From positions 789,001 through 853,000 of the forward strand of contig NZ_CP092418.1 in assembly GCF_023716485.1 (NCBI RefSeq): 64,000 bases of DNA, in the 5' to 3' direction. The DNA is from Microbulbifer variabilis. GTDB lineage: Bacteria; Pseudomonadota; Gammaproteobacteria; Pseudomonadales; Cellvibrionaceae. Below are positions 18,969 through 28,336 of this stretch, piece by piece; within the stretch, counting starts at the first letter, position 1, and each line of letters begins with the position of its first letter. Made by a program: the position numbers and the translations under genes. The notes under the pieces are model-generated. The model saw only the letters and a program-made list of their open reading frames with translations, was not told the DNA's origin and did not search any database.

Positions 18969-19901
18969 TTAAAAGTTGATATGTTTATCAGTTTCCCCAC
19001 TTAACCAATTTCTCCAGTTGATTTCCAGGCCTCTGATCCCGCCAATATAGTCTTTATCGACCAGATAATACGAGTGCGTACGATCACCACGCTCCAGCTT
19101 ATGGACTAAACGAATTACAAAGCTTTTACCGACTGGTGTTGATAATAGAAAGTATAAAAATTGCCCGGCCTGTGCTTGTAAAGGCGCAGTCCCATTTCTT
19201 TGTGCATGTCGCCATCTTGTGTTAGGGAGCCTAAGGAATGTACTGATATCCATAAGCCTCTCATGGCGCTTGAGAGGATTTACCCATCTATAATTTTCCC
19301 AGTGACTAGTGATGCGCAGTTGCCCATTCACTTTAGTGAGGGTTTCCATCTGCTCGGCCAAACCTTCATTTAACCAGGATTGAGCGTAGGGAGTGACAGT
19401 ATCGGTTATTGCATGACTAACCTCGTGTTTAATAGTGCGGAATGTTCTGGCTCTATCCTCTTGGATGTAAACAATAATTTGGTTATCTTGAGAGAAATAT
19501 ATCCCATAAGAGGCTGATGGTTCTTTTCCCATTCTCTTTCTTAGGTGTTCGTAGTAGGCCTTTTTATCTTTTAGAACCAAGACCTTAACGGGTACCGTTT
19601 TATAAAAGTCAAAAAACAGAACGCGATCGTAAAATTCATAGACGAGGTTGACGTCTGTAACAATCTTGTTTAATTCCTGATTGCTCAGGTTGGTGTCAAT
19701 GGCTTCGACGGAAATATCATATCGAGACCAATCAGATTTGTGCTTTCTAGGCTTAATAACTTCTTGTTTAACATTTTCTATTTTCTTGTCACTGAAGTGA
19801 ACTTGACCATTCTCATCGGTCCACTTGTAGATATTGGCTGTCGCGCTTAGTGGAATTAGAGGTAGAAGAATAGCTAATACAGCTGGTAGGTGAGGAGTCA
19901 C
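18969..19901 (-). CDS. DUF4124 / HExxH zinc peptidase (peptidase MA-like)
   Basis: 310 aa. A signal peptide (LAILLPLIPLSATA, cut about residue 22) is followed by a DUF4124 segment (IYKWTDENGQVHFSDKK, residues 24-40). The second half holds HEVSH at residues 159-163 and the downstream NEGLAE (179-183), the zinc ligands and catalytic Glu of the MA-like gluzincin group. The predicted product is a periplasmic metalloprotease of unknown target. It reads in the same direction as the racemase-like and S41 peptidase genes upstream, so the three may be expressed together. Confidence 0.82.
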   Translation of the reverse strand: MTPHLPAVLAILLPLIPLSATANIYKWTDENGQVHFSDKKIENVKQEVIKPRKHKSDWSRYDISVEAIDTNLSNQELNKIVTDVNLVYEFYDRVLFFDFYKTVPVKVLVLKDKKAYYEHLRKRMGKEPSASYGIYFSQDNQIIVYIQEDRARTFRTIKHEVSHAITDTVTPYAQSWLNEGLAEQMETLTKVNGQLRITSHWENYRWVNPLKRHERLMDISTFLRLPNTRWRHAQRNGTAPLQAQAGQFLYFLLSTPVGKSFVIRLVHKLERGDRTHSYYLVDKDYIGGIRGLEINWRNWLSGETDKHINF

Positions 19902-19960
19902 TGCTTGAAACTTTTAACTAATTGAAAGTTGGTACTATGATTCTTTGACTGACACCAGCC

Positions 19961-20683
19961 TCAAGAGGCTACAATCGCCTCTTTTATCGCGGCCTCAGCT
20001 AAAAGGTGGTTAGAGTTTAACGTTGGTAACCCAGAATTACTATCATCGATAATCAATGGTATTTCGGTGCAACCCAAGACCACTGCATCACATCCATCCT
20101 GTTTGAGGTTGTTAATAGTGTCTTGGAAGTATTGCACTGTTTCCTGTCGAAATACCCCAGTGACTAACTCGCCCATAATCAGCTGCCCGATCCTTTCAAC
20201 AGCCTTCTTAGGCGGCCGTAAGTAACCTATGTTTGCGGCCTCTAGTTTGGACGGATAAACGTCGCTCTCAACTAACCATCGAGTACCGAGTAGGCCTAGC
20301 TTTCTATAGCCTTTGATAGTGGCTTCAGCAATAACACTATCGGCAATATGTAGCCAGGGTAGGGGGGATCTCTCTATTACATAGTCAAAGGCTTGGTGAA
20401 TAGTATTATCGGGGCAGATCAGAAAACAGGCCCCCTGAGATTTGAGCTTGTCTGCGGAAGAGAGCATTAGATCGCCAACTCTTTGAAGATCATTGGAATC
20501 TAAATATTCTACATATCGAGCCAGTGAATGAGTGTGCATGGATATCTCAGGGTGAGCATGTTCACCAAGATATTTACCACTCTCTGTGCAAATTGTTTTA
20601 TAGCATAGGGCTGCACCCTCAGAGGAGCAGCCAACAACACCAATATGTTTTATCTGATTAAAATTCTTCTTTAAGTTCTTCAT
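19961..20683 (-). CDS. Aspartate/glutamate racemase-like protein
   Basis: 240 aa, cytoplasmic. Racemases of this superfamily use two cysteines, one in each half. Here they are C90 in LICPDNTIHQ and C205 in VVLGCTEIPLI, which fits an active enzyme. A GVVGCSSEGAAL start and GLLGTRWLV in the middle match the fold. The amino acid used cannot be told; D-Asp or D-Glu production and ties to peptidoglycan are possible. It lies between a secreted S41 peptidase gene (30 bp away) and a secreted metallopeptidase gene (about 60 bp away), all on the minus strand. Confidence 0.85.
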   Translation of the reverse strand: MKNLKKNFNQIKHIGVVGCSSEGAALCYKTICTESGKYLGEHAHPEISMHTHSLARYVEYLDSNDLQRVGDLMLSSADKLKSQGACFLICPDNTIHQAFDYVIERSPLPWLHIADSVIAEATIKGYRKLGLLGTRWLVESDVYPSKLEAANIGYLRPPKKAVERIGQLIMGELVTGVFRQETVQYFQDTINNLKQDGCDAVVLGCTEIPLIIDDSNSGLPTLNSNHLLAEAAIKEAIVAS

Positions 20684-20712
20684 TCGAGGAAATCACTCAG
20701 GCTGAAGTTGAT

Positions 20713-21732
20713 CTAGTCGAGTTTTTCTTTGTTAGTCATTACTTCTAACTGTTCACTAACTTCCTTGAGTTGTTGTGGGTTGTTTGTTGTGTTTTGAATG
20801 ATATGTAGAGACTTTTGGTAAGCAATATCAAAAGCCTCCTCTTTTGAAGCGATAATATCTGGTAAAACGCCGGTACCTTCCCAGTTGCTTTTGGTAATTG
20901 GATTTACAGCTCTTGCGATAGGAATTGATACCTTGAACTCCTTATCAAGGCTGAGAAATTGTATGGGATGGGCTCCACCTTTGGTGACTTCGCCAATAAT
21001 TGTGGCTCGTTTAAGATGTTTTAGATAATAAGTAAATGCTTCCGCGGCTGAAAAGGTATCTTTACTGGTTAAAACGAAGACTGGAACTTTGGCTTTTCTT
21101 TTGCCATTGAGGGTTTCGAAAGTCCAGAATTCGGTGGTGCTATCTGTTGCTCTCCAGTAAATACTGTTCAGGTGGGTGGGCTTCTCAAAAAGATAACTGC
21201 TAATTAGGCGGCCCATATTGCCATCACCGCCGCCATTATTTCTAAGATCGAAGATGATGGCATCGGTATCTTCAATCAAGGTCATTACGGCTTCTAGGCG
21301 TTTCTTTGAGACTTCGTTGACATGATCAAAGCCCCAGAAATCAATATAGCCAATGTTACCTTCGAGCACTTCAACGCGCGTAAAACCAGAATTTTTCCTG
21401 CCTAGTTTACTGAACCAATCCTCTCGCTTCGGTTGTTTATTTGGGATGTTTGGATCGTACCAACGTACACCAAAATGCTTATCGTGTTTTTCCAGTGCCT
21501 TAGTAAGTAGATCGGCTGTTTGTTTTGGAGTTTTAATTTTTTTTAGGGCCTCGGAGTGTGCAATTTTTTGCAAGCTTTCACGAATTGAGGGGATGTTCTC
21601 CTGAAGTATATAGCGGTTGGAAATCTCAAGCTCAAGCGCATCAATGAGAGACTTTTTTTGCTCTGCTGAGAAGGTGGCGGAGAAGCCGTGCGATGAGATA
21701 AGCAAGAATACAACCGCTAGATATTTCTTCAT
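20713..21732 (-). CDS. Secreted S41 family peptidase
   Basis: 339 aa. The signal peptide (KKYLAVVFLLISSHGFSA, cut about residue 19) sends it to the periplasm or outside. The S41 core has GNIGYIDFWGF, then AIIFDLRNNGGGDGNMG (159-174), then LTSKDTFSAAEAF with the likely nucleophile S228, and KGGAHP downstream. No PDZ domain is seen, so it resembles the tricorn/IRBP-like group rather than CtpA. It is the first gene of the minus-strand peptidase/racemase cluster. Start by the ATG at 21732. Confidence 0.87.
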   Translation of the reverse strand: MKKYLAVVFLLISSHGFSATFSAEQKKSLIDALELEISNRYILQENIPSIRESLQKIAHSEALKKIKTPKQTADLLTKALEKHDKHFGVRWYDPNIPNKQPKREDWFSKLGRKNSGFTRVEVLEGNIGYIDFWGFDHVNEVSKKRLEAVMTLIEDTDAIIFDLRNNGGGDGNMGRLISSYLFEKPTHLNSIYWRATDSTTEFWTFETLNGKRKAKVPVFVLTSKDTFSAAEAFTYYLKHLKRATIIGEVTKGGAHPIQFLSLDKEFKVSIPIARAVNPITKSNWEGTGVLPDIIASKEEAFDIAYQKSLHIIQNTTNNPQQLKEVSEQLEVMTNKEKLD

Positions 21733-22235
21733 TACAGTAACCCTCTGTTTTCGTTATTCCCTCGAAATCAATATATGGGCCTGGATTGCAGAAAAAAGAG
21801 GCCGCCAAAGATAATTTCTGGCACATTTGCCTCAGTTAAGTCGGTAGGGAGGGGTTGACTGGGGGCTTGGCTGTAAGTGAAGGATGTATGACTCTTATCT
21901 TTTCTTTTGCTGTTGAAATGCGCCCAAGACTGAGCGCCATCTATGGAGTCTGGGTTCGTTTATAGAGCCAGTTTGGAGAATCTGTTTCTGTGTGTGATCG
22001 GAGGGAGCAGATGTACTGGCATCTGCCTAATAGGCTATCCGGTCGCCTGCGATAGATATTTTATGACCGGCTGATGTCAAATAGTCTATCCCACCTTTAT
22101 GCATAGACAATGCCTTCAGAATTTTCTGCGGTAAACCCCATAGAAACTCCTGAGTAATGCGAAATATGCGGCTATATAGCGGTATAGATTACTTTGATGG
22201 TTGCTACCTTAGCAGTCATAAATGGCAGATAAATA
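21733..22235. other. Intergenic region, no gene seen
   Basis: About 500 bp between the divergent S41 peptidase and aminotransferase genes. It is AT-rich on the left and more mixed on the right. No RNA, strong hairpin or operator could be recognised. Confidence 0.5.
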
Positions 22236-23444
22236 GTGAAAAACGTGACAGATTTTACCCCCCAATTCAGCCTTCAAAGCGAGGCTCTGAACTGTGAGGA
22301 TTCCAATGTCTGGGCGGTCAGTGACCGGGCCCATGATCTTGCCGATAAGGGGGAGGATGTCATTTTCCTCTGTGTGGGGGACCCCAACTTCAATACCCCC
22401 GAGCCAATTCTGGATTTTGCCCGCGCTCGCCTGGGTGTCGGGCGGACTCATTACTCTCCCGCCGCCGGTGAGCCGGTGTTGCGCAGAGCTATCGCGGATA
22501 TCGAAAGTAAGGTGTCACCCCACCCTTGCAATCCCGATGATGTTGTAGTGTTTCCCGGCGGTACCAATGCTATCTACGCGGTACTTTCCTGCCTGTTGAA
22601 CCCTGGTGAGGAGATTGTTATCCCAGAACCGATGTATATCGGTTATGTCCCCATTTGTGACAGTCTCAGGCTGTCTGTAAAGCGCGTAGCCTGCCCGGCG
22701 GAACAGAATTTTGCGTTCGATGTGGACTCGATCAAAGCGGCAGTCACCGAAGAGACCCGAGTGGTCATGATCAATACCCCGGTCAACCCCACCGGTGCAA
22801 TGGCAACTCCCGAACAGTTGCGTGAACTGGCTGCCTTTTGCCGTGAGCGCAACATCTGGCTGGTGTCCGATGAAATGTACTCCATGATTACTTTTGCCCG
22901 CCGCCATACCTCATTGCGCACAGCAGCAGAGTCTCTGGACAATATTGTGGTGATTGATGGTCTGTCTAAGTCTCATGCCATGAGTGGTTGGCGTCTGGGC
23001 TGGGCAGTAGCGCGTGGCCCCCTGGTGGAGCGCCTTGCGGCATTCGCCGGAGCCACTATCTTTGGCTGCCCACAGTTTATCCAGGAAGCTGCGGCTTTTG
23101 CCCTGGAGTTCGATACCTATTTCGTGAAACAGATGCGTGACGCCTATGAACGTCGCCGCAATTTGATCGTTGAGAGAATCGGCAAAATTCCGGGGCTTAG
23201 CTGTTACAGCCCGGATGCGGGTATGTTTGTGATGGTCAATGTTTCCGAGTTGGCCAGCTCTGGTCAGGTATTCGCCGAGGCCCTGCTGGAAGCCGAGCGG
23301 GTATCAGTATTGCCGGGTACACCTTTTGGTGAAAGTGCGGTGAATCATGTGCGTTTGACGCTAGCGGCCGATGACAGTGAGTTGTCGCGGGCTCTGGACC
23401 GAATAGAGCGTTTTGTCACCTGCGCTAATCGCCAGGCTAGTTAA
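22236..23444 (+). CDS. Class I/II PLP-dependent aminotransferase
   Basis: 402 aa, fold type I aminotransferase. Visible signatures: GDPNFNTPEPI near residue 47, NTPVNPTGA near 180, a YSMITF-type region, and the PLP lysine K245 in DGLSKSHAMSGWRLGW. The GLSKSHAM form and the neighbouring Lrp-type regulator resemble arginine:pyruvate (AruH-like) transaminases, but substrate choice cannot be settled by eye; aromatic or alanine-type enzymes are alternatives. The start is the GTG at 22236 (MKNVTDF). The hairpin 14 bp after its stop separates it from the regulator. Confidence 0.85.
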   Translation: MKNVTDFTPQFSLQSEALNCEDSNVWAVSDRAHDLADKGEDVIFLCVGDPNFNTPEPILDFARARLGVGRTHYSPAAGEPVLRRAIADIESKVSPHPCNPDDVVVFPGGTNAIYAVLSCLLNPGEEIVIPEPMYIGYVPICDSLRLSVKRVACPAEQNFAFDVDSIKAAVTEETRVVMINTPVNPTGAMATPEQLRELAAFCRERNIWLVSDEMYSMITFARRHTSLRTAAESLDNIVVIDGLSKSHAMSGWRLGWAVARGPLVERLAAFAGATIFGCPQFIQEAAAFALEFDTYFVKQMRDAYERRRNLIVERIGKIPGLSCYSPDAGMFVMVNVSELASSGQVFAEALLEAERVSVLPGTPFGESAVNHVRLTLAADDSELSRALDRIERFVTCANRQAS

Positions 23445-23457
23445 CCCAAGTGGCGGT

Positions 23458-23496
23458 AGCCAGCTCTCAGCCTCTCTTGCCGGGGGCTGGCTTTTT
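23458..23496 (+). terminator. Terminator-like hairpin between aminotransferase and lrp-type gene
   Basis: AGCCAGC (23458-23464) pairs with GCTGGCT (23486-23492), loop about 21 nt, followed by TTTTT. It probably ends or attenuates the aminotransferase transcript before the Lrp gene. Confidence 0.6.
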
Positions 23497-23578
23497 CATC
23501 TCTGGAGGTTATAGAGTTTCAGCCTCCGGCGATTACCGCTATCCTTGCCCCCTTTCAGATTCAAAAGAAATCAGTTCC

Positions 23579-24055
23579 GTGAAAATTGACCGGCATAATT
23601 TGCGTATTTTGCAGGCTCTGCAAACTAACGCCCGTATTAGCAACCTGAATTTGAGTGAACAAATTGGCTTGTCGGAGAGCGCCTGCCTGGCCAGGGTGAA
23701 GCGCCTTACCAGTGAGCGTTATATCCGTGAGTTCCTCGCCGAGATCAATCTGGACAAGGTGCGCCACGCTGAGTTTTATGTGAATGTGGCCCTGAAGCGC
23801 CAGGATGCGCGCACCAGTGAAAACTTCCGGCGAATTATCAGTGATATCCCACAGATCGTTTCCTGCGTGAAGATGTCTGGTGAATTCGATTATATGCTGC
23901 GCTTTATTTGCCCTGATGCGGCAGACTTCAACCGGGTTTCCGAGCAGTTACTGGCCAATGAGGAGGCCGCTATCTCGCGTATGACTTCGCATTTGGTGAT
24001 CGAGAAAACCAAGCCTTTTACCGGTTATCCACTGGAGCTTCTCTTCCAGGATTAG
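23579..24055 (+). CDS. Lrp/AsnC family transcriptional regulator
   Basis: 158 aa. The N-terminal helix-turn-helix is DRHNLRILQALQTNARISNLNLSEQIGLSESACLARVKRL (about residues 3-45). The C-terminal RAM/AsnC sensor domain follows (EFYVNVALKRQ, VKMSGEFDYMLRFIC). I chose the GTG at 23579, which gives MKIDRHNLRIL, the normal Lrp start; the frame is open upstream but that part is not family-like. It lies next to the aminotransferase, so it probably senses an amino acid and regulates that gene. Confidence 0.88.
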   Translation: MKIDRHNLRILQALQTNARISNLNLSEQIGLSESACLARVKRLTSERYIREFLAEINLDKVRHAEFYVNVALKRQDARTSENFRRIISDIPQIVSCVKMSGEFDYMLRFICPDAADFNRVSEQLLANEEAAISRMTSHLVIEKTKPFTGYPLELLFQD

Positions 24056-24063
24056 GAACAGGC

Positions 24064-24095
24064 CAGGCAGTGGGCAGGTTTAATGCCACTGCCTG
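24064..24095 (+). terminator. Hairpin downstream of Lrp-type gene
   Basis: A perfect 10-bp stem, CAGGCAGTGG (24064-24073) with CCACTGCCTG (24086-24095), 9 bp after the stop codon. The T-rich tail is weak (CTCCTTATTTG), so termination may be partial or Rho-aided. Confidence 0.6.
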
Positions 24096-24698
24096 CTCCT
24101 TATTTGTGGTGCGGCTTTCGTTTGCGCTTTCTGACATGCTGGTCAAAAAGTGATCCTTATTCTTCGACGATACCTACAGCGAATAGAGACTGTTGCTAGC
24201 TGGTCAAGAATCCTTTCTCTTGCTTTCCTTGCTGTTTATTCAATAGCTTGAAGCGCCCCCAGCTCAAAGAGTTGAGCATGATTAATAGTTATCCAGCCTA
24301 GAGATTGCGGAGAGCTGCTCAGTCTGCGCCATGCGTATGACAATTTTGTTGCGGTAAGCCCTGCCTTCTTGTACAAGCGTGTTAAATGTGGTGTCTCTAG
24401 TCGGCCAGATTAATTTCGGGCTGGCCCAGGTGGCGGGTACCCATGTTGTTTTGAGCCGTTTTTCTTCTGGGATTCTAATTGGTTGAATTAGCTGTCAGGC
24501 GGGTGGTCTGGCTTGATCCTGTGCGGAATTTAAAGAACTTACCTCCCTTTTATGTCCATTTTGTGAGGTTGGTGATCCAATTGAAAGAGTGGCGGCTGTA
24601 ACCTCATATATACTTTAGACAGGCTTCTGTGCAGCGACAGTGGTTGGAAAGCTGCTATCCAGAGGCTGGTAATCACCGCTGGTGCAGGGGAGTGGCAG
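24096..24698. other. Intergenic region, no gene seen
   Basis: About 600 bp with stops in all frames at short intervals. No RNA gene, repeat or clear operator was recognised. Confidence 0.5.
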
Positions 24699-25103
24699 TT
24701 GAAATATTTAGGGCGAGTCTACCTGACTCTCAATTTATTGGCTTTTGCGTCTATCGGTCTTGGGGCCCTGTTTAATCCGGAGTCGTTTGCTGCGGCTATC
24801 GGGTTTTCATTTACCTCACCTATCGCTGTGCCCGAGTTTCTTGCAACTTACGCCGGCTTTATGTTGGCAATCGCCGTTCTCTTACTGATTGCGTTGGCCA
24901 TGCGCCCTCACCGCCGTGCCGCCTATGCTTCACTCTCAATCTCTTACATTGGATTTGCGGCTGGCCGTCTCTTTGGCATGTTTTCCAGCGGTAGCTTCGA
25001 TGAACGCAATTTATTGTTCTTCGCCCTGGAAGTGATCATGGTAATTTGGGGACTCTACTGTTATCGGGAATCTCGTTGGCTTCCCCTGCAACACGGGCAT
25101 TAA
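24699..25103 (+). CDS. DUF4345-type small membrane protein
   Basis: 134 aa with four predicted membrane helices (about residues 8-28, 45-68, 75-95 and 104-122). The arrangement YLTLNLLAFASIGLGALFNPESF, then VPEFLATYAGFMLAIA, then SYIGFAAGRLFGMFSSG resembles the DUF4345 family. Function unknown. It starts at the TTG at 24699 behind GGGGAGTGG, a usable but non-standard start. Confidence 0.72.
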   Translation: MKYLGRVYLTLNLLAFASIGLGALFNPESFAAAIGFSFTSPIAVPEFLATYAGFMLAIAVLLLIALAMRPHRRAAYASLSISYIGFAAGRLFGMFSSGSFDERNLLFFALEVIMVIWGLYCYRESRWLPLQHGH

Positions 25104-25265
25104 TCCAAAACAGCTAAATACTGGGATCGCCCTTAGCTCTGTTCATCGGTGACTTTGGCCTGTGGGCAGTTCTTACTTTTCGCGTTAATACTGAGAGATG
25201 TCTGGCCTGTATTCAAAGGCTTTGGTCTGGTGTTTGCCGCATCCTGTCACTGATGGATATGAGTA

Positions 25266-26219
25266 ATGTCTCAATTCCAAAGTTTGGTGGAAGCTCTGGT
25301 TATCCTGGTTGCGCTCTGTGCCTGCGCGATTTGGCTACGCAGTCGCGGGGTGATTCTTAGAGAAGAACAAGGAGTATTTGGGCGCCTGGCAACAGACTTT
25401 GCGCTGCCCGCAGTAATTTTACATAGCTTGATTAAAGTCCCTTTCTCTTCCCAGGCTCTTCTTCCCGCACTGGCCTTATTTGCTGTGAGTATTGCAATCA
25501 TGGTGCCTGCGTGGGCAGTGGGTAAATTGATGGGGCTGGGGCGTAAGACCCTCGGCTCGATCGTGTTGGTTGCCGGTTTTGGCGGCTCTTCGACTTTAGG
25601 GTTATCGCTGATTCGTCGGATTTTTCACGATAACCCTCTGGTTATGAGAGACAGTGTTCTCATTGGTGAATATGGCGCACTTTTATCTGTATTCACTGTC
25701 GGTGTTGCTGTGGCCATTTATTTCGGCCGGGATGAGGGAGAGCAGGTCAATGTTTGGCAGGCCTGTAAGCCTTTCTTTGTATCACCAATTTTTATCACGA
25801 TGGTTTTAGGCACAATTATTTCCCTATTTGGCCTGCCCCAGGGGAATGTTACTGTGCAGCTGCTGGAGGATATATTACGGATTTCCGGACAATCCTTGAT
25901 AGTGCTGGTGGCATTTAGTATCGGTCTGGCCCTGCGCCCCATAGCTGTGCGCCAACTGGCGGGCCTGATCCTGGTGGTCGTCCTGTTAAAGCTGGTGGCA
26001 GAGCCTATGGTGGCATGGGCTCTGGCAATGCCAATTGAGTTACCGCACATTGAGCGGGAGCTATTGGTTTTACAGGCGGCAATGCCCTCTGGGGCGATTG
26101 CCGCCGTACTGGCGAAACGCTATGGATGCGATGGCGGCGTTGCATCCGCAATGGTGGTTGCCACCTCTTTTATCAGTTTGATAACACTGCCGTTGACTCT
26201 CTACTTTGAAAGCCAGTGA
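25266..26219 (+). CDS. AEC family permease (auxin efflux carrier type)
   Basis: 317 aa with about ten hydrophobic helices. The AEC pattern shows in the N-terminal half (FALPAVILHSLIKVPFS, GFGGSSTLGLSLIRRIF) and is repeated in the C-terminal half (LVLQAAMPSGAIAAVLAKRYG). Family members export or import small organic acids or auxin-like compounds; the substrate is unknown. The start is ATG 25266. It ends 18 bp before the convergent hydroxylase stop. Confidence 0.85.
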   Translation: MSQFQSLVEALVILVALCACAIWLRSRGVILREEQGVFGRLATDFALPAVILHSLIKVPFSSQALLPALALFAVSIAIMVPAWAVGKLMGLGRKTLGSIVLVAGFGGSSTLGLSLIRRIFHDNPLVMRDSVLIGEYGALLSVFTVGVAVAIYFGRDEGEQVNVWQACKPFFVSPIFITMVLGTIISLFGLPQGNVTVQLLEDILRISGQSLIVLVAFSIGLALRPIAVRQLAGLILVVVLLKLVAEPMVAWALAMPIELPHIERELLVLQAAMPSGAIAAVLAKRYGCDGGVASAMVVATSFISLITLPLTLYFESQ

Positions 26220-26237
26220 TTGCACTGCAGCCATTGC

Positions 26238-27092
26238 TCAGGCGGTTATTTTCCCAGAGTTGTCATCGCTGGAGTGCTGTTCCAGCGTGGTAGTTTCCAC
26301 CTGCTGTCCGCCGTGTAGTTTACCGTCTACAGCCTGGCGGAAAACTTCTTTGTAGTCCTTGAATTCCGTGCCCATTAAGCGGTCCCACCAAGTGAAGTAA
26401 AAACCGTAATTGCCCTGAAAACGCTGGTGATGCAGGTCGTGATGAGTTGTGGTGGTCATATTATCGAGCACGCCATCGACCCAGCTGCGTGGATGGAATT
26501 CGCGGCCTGTATGCAGCATGGCGTTGCGGAAAATCATTATGAAAAGGAAGCTAAGCCAGATACTTGGGTGCAGTGGTATCGTTAGGGCGATCAGTGGAGA
26601 GAAAAGTCCGTTGATAAATATTTCACCGATAGAGAAGCTGTAGGCGGTCCAGGGAGTTGGGGTTCGCGACATATGGTGTAGCTTGTGGAAGTGCTTAAAC
26701 AGCTTTGGGTGGTGCATTGCCCGATGGGTCCAGTAGAAATAGGCGTCATGCAGGAGAATTACCACAGGCAGGCTCAAGATGCTCCACCAGAGCGGGTAGT
26801 CATTCCAGTTCCAATACAGCTTGGCGATCCCCATATCCTGTAGCAAATTTATGCTGATGCCAAAGAGGGTGAAAATACAAACGGTCAGCATGGAGTAGCT
26901 GACTTCCCGGCGAATATCCCCCCAGCTAGCACGCCGTTTTTGGATGCGGCGCCGGTTCATCCAGGCGCGAAACAGCCAGCTCGCGCAGATACTCATCACA
27001 GAAGCCGCCAACACATAGCGAAATAGGGTCAATTTAAAGTGGGTGGTTCCGTAATCAGCCACATCTGTGAAGAAATCCATCTTTTTCACCAT
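26238..27092 (-). CDS. Sterol desaturase / fatty acid hydroxylase family protein
   Basis: 284 aa membrane di-iron enzyme. The three histidine clusters of the superfamily are visible: HDAYFYWTHRAMHH, HKLHH, and HTGREFHPRSWVDGVLD followed by HHDLHH. Several hydrophobic helices precede and separate them. Such enzymes hydroxylate or desaturate lipids; the substrate is not predictable. Start ATG 27092, with an alternative ATG four codons in. The gene stands on its own. Confidence 0.88.
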   Translation of the reverse strand: MVKKMDFFTDVADYGTTHFKLTLFRYVLAASVMSICASWLFRAWMNRRRIQKRRASWGDIRREVSYSMLTVCIFTLFGISINLLQDMGIAKLYWNWNDYPLWWSILSLPVVILLHDAYFYWTHRAMHHPKLFKHFHKLHHMSRTPTPWTAYSFSIGEIFINGLFSPLIALTIPLHPSIWLSFLFIMIFRNAMLHTGREFHPRSWVDGVLDNMTTTTHHDLHHQRFQGNYGFYFTWWDRLMGTEFKDYKEVFRQAVDGKLHGGQQVETTTLEQHSSDDNSGKITA

Positions 27093-27265
27093 CCTTTTTC
27101 ATCGGCGTTGCTAAAGGGGCAGCGTTGGATATTGAGGATCTATTGGAATTCTAGGTGCTACTCACATGGGGAGCTTTTGCATCAGTGCATGCAGTCTGGG
27201 GGGCTTTGCTGACTGAGGCTTACGGAAAATGAAAAAATGCTGACGAATTCCGAATTGCTGCCCTC

Positions 27266-28333
27266 TTAGGCGGGCAGCTTGTCGCGACGGTACTCGGTGG
27301 GGGTCTGGTTATGACGACGCTTAAAAGCAGCATTAAACGGGCTGAGAGATCGGTAGCCGATATCCAGGGCGATGGTCAGCACTGGTAGATGCGCCTGTTC
27401 CGGATCGGCCAGGCGGGCGCTGGCCTCATCAATGCGAAATTGATTGAGATATTCGTTGAAGTTTCGATAGCCCAAGTGGCGGTTTATTAGTGTACGCAGC
27501 AGGTGCTCGCGGGTATCCAGTTGCTCCGCCAGTTCGCGAATGGTCAACCCGGTGTATCGATAGCCTCCACTTTCCATATGCTTTTGCAATTTAGCCAATT
27601 GCATCTGCTGCTGCTCATCCAAGGTTGGTACAGGTGCTGGAGGTGGGGCTTCCTCTTCAGGGATATCTGTTGCTGGTTGTAGTAGAGAGTCGCCCAGGGC
27701 GCTGGGTGAGAGCGCAAGCAGCCATAAACAAGCTGCCAGGGACAGCAGGCTGGCGAGTAGGGCGTGAAGAGTTGGCACACCATTGGGGACGGGGCGGTAG
27801 GCAAACAATGATTCAGCACTGATAACGATCAGCATATAAGTGCCCACCGCAATCAACAGTATGGCGCGCAAGCGACGACGCTCCTCCACCAAATCCGAGT
27901 GAAATTGCCCGTGTAGGGTGAGCATGCCCAGGCCAATCAGACCTAAGCGGGTAAATTGGGACAGATTAAAAAAAACCTCTTCGGCACTTCTACCTAAAGG
28001 AATTGGCGAATGACTGGCGGCAATACTAAAGGCGATGGAGAGGCCGATAGGTATCCAGCCCCAACGGGGAAAGGGTTCTTCCTCGCGACAGAGCAAGTGG
28101 GTAAACAGCCAGAAGGCGGCGGGTACCAGGATCACCGGCAGGTGCATCAGCAACCCCATTAACCCGGTAAGGGGTGGGAGCGTCGGCAACAGCAAATAAC
28201 AGATAACACCGATTAAAACCAAAATCAGCCAGCGGCCCGCCGCGAGACGCCGGTGATTGACGGAGACCTTGGTTGCAGCCAGTAAGAGTAATGCGCAGGC
28301 ACCGCCAGAAAAAAATAAATAGCCGGAAGTCAC
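27266..28333 (-). CDS. Membrane-anchored AraC-family transcriptional regulator
   Basis: 355 aa. The N-terminal ~220 residues form about seven hydrophobic helices with short loops. A linker rich in Pro and Glu (EEEAPPPAPVP) follows, then a C-terminal AraC helix-turn-helix pair (LTIRELAEQLDTREHLLRTLINRHLG, then IALDIGYRSLSPFNAAFKRRHNQTPTEYR). A membrane sensor fused to an AraC output is a known but less common design. The signal is unknown. It starts 3 bp after the transglycosylase stop, so the two are probably co-translated. Confidence 0.88.
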   Translation of the reverse strand: MTSGYLFFSGGACALLLLAATKVSVNHRRLAAGRWLILVLIGVICYLLLPTLPPLTGLMGLLMHLPVILVPAAFWLFTHLLCREEEPFPRWGWIPIGLSIAFSIAASHSPIPLGRSAEEVFFNLSQFTRLGLIGLGMLTLHGQFHSDLVEERRRLRAILLIAVGTYMLIVISAESLFAYRPVPNGVPTLHALLASLLSLAACLWLLALSPSALGDSLLQPATDIPEEEAPPPAPVPTLDEQQQMQLAKLQKHMESGGYRYTGLTIRELAEQLDTREHLLRTLINRHLGYRNFNEYLNQFRIDEASARLADPEQAHLPVLTIALDIGYRSLSPFNAAFKRRHNQTPTEYRRDKLPA

Positions 28334-28336
28334 GAC

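Noticed and set aside
24096..24698. Search for a small RNA or gene
   Set aside because: No stable hairpin series, no open frame with a ribosome site.
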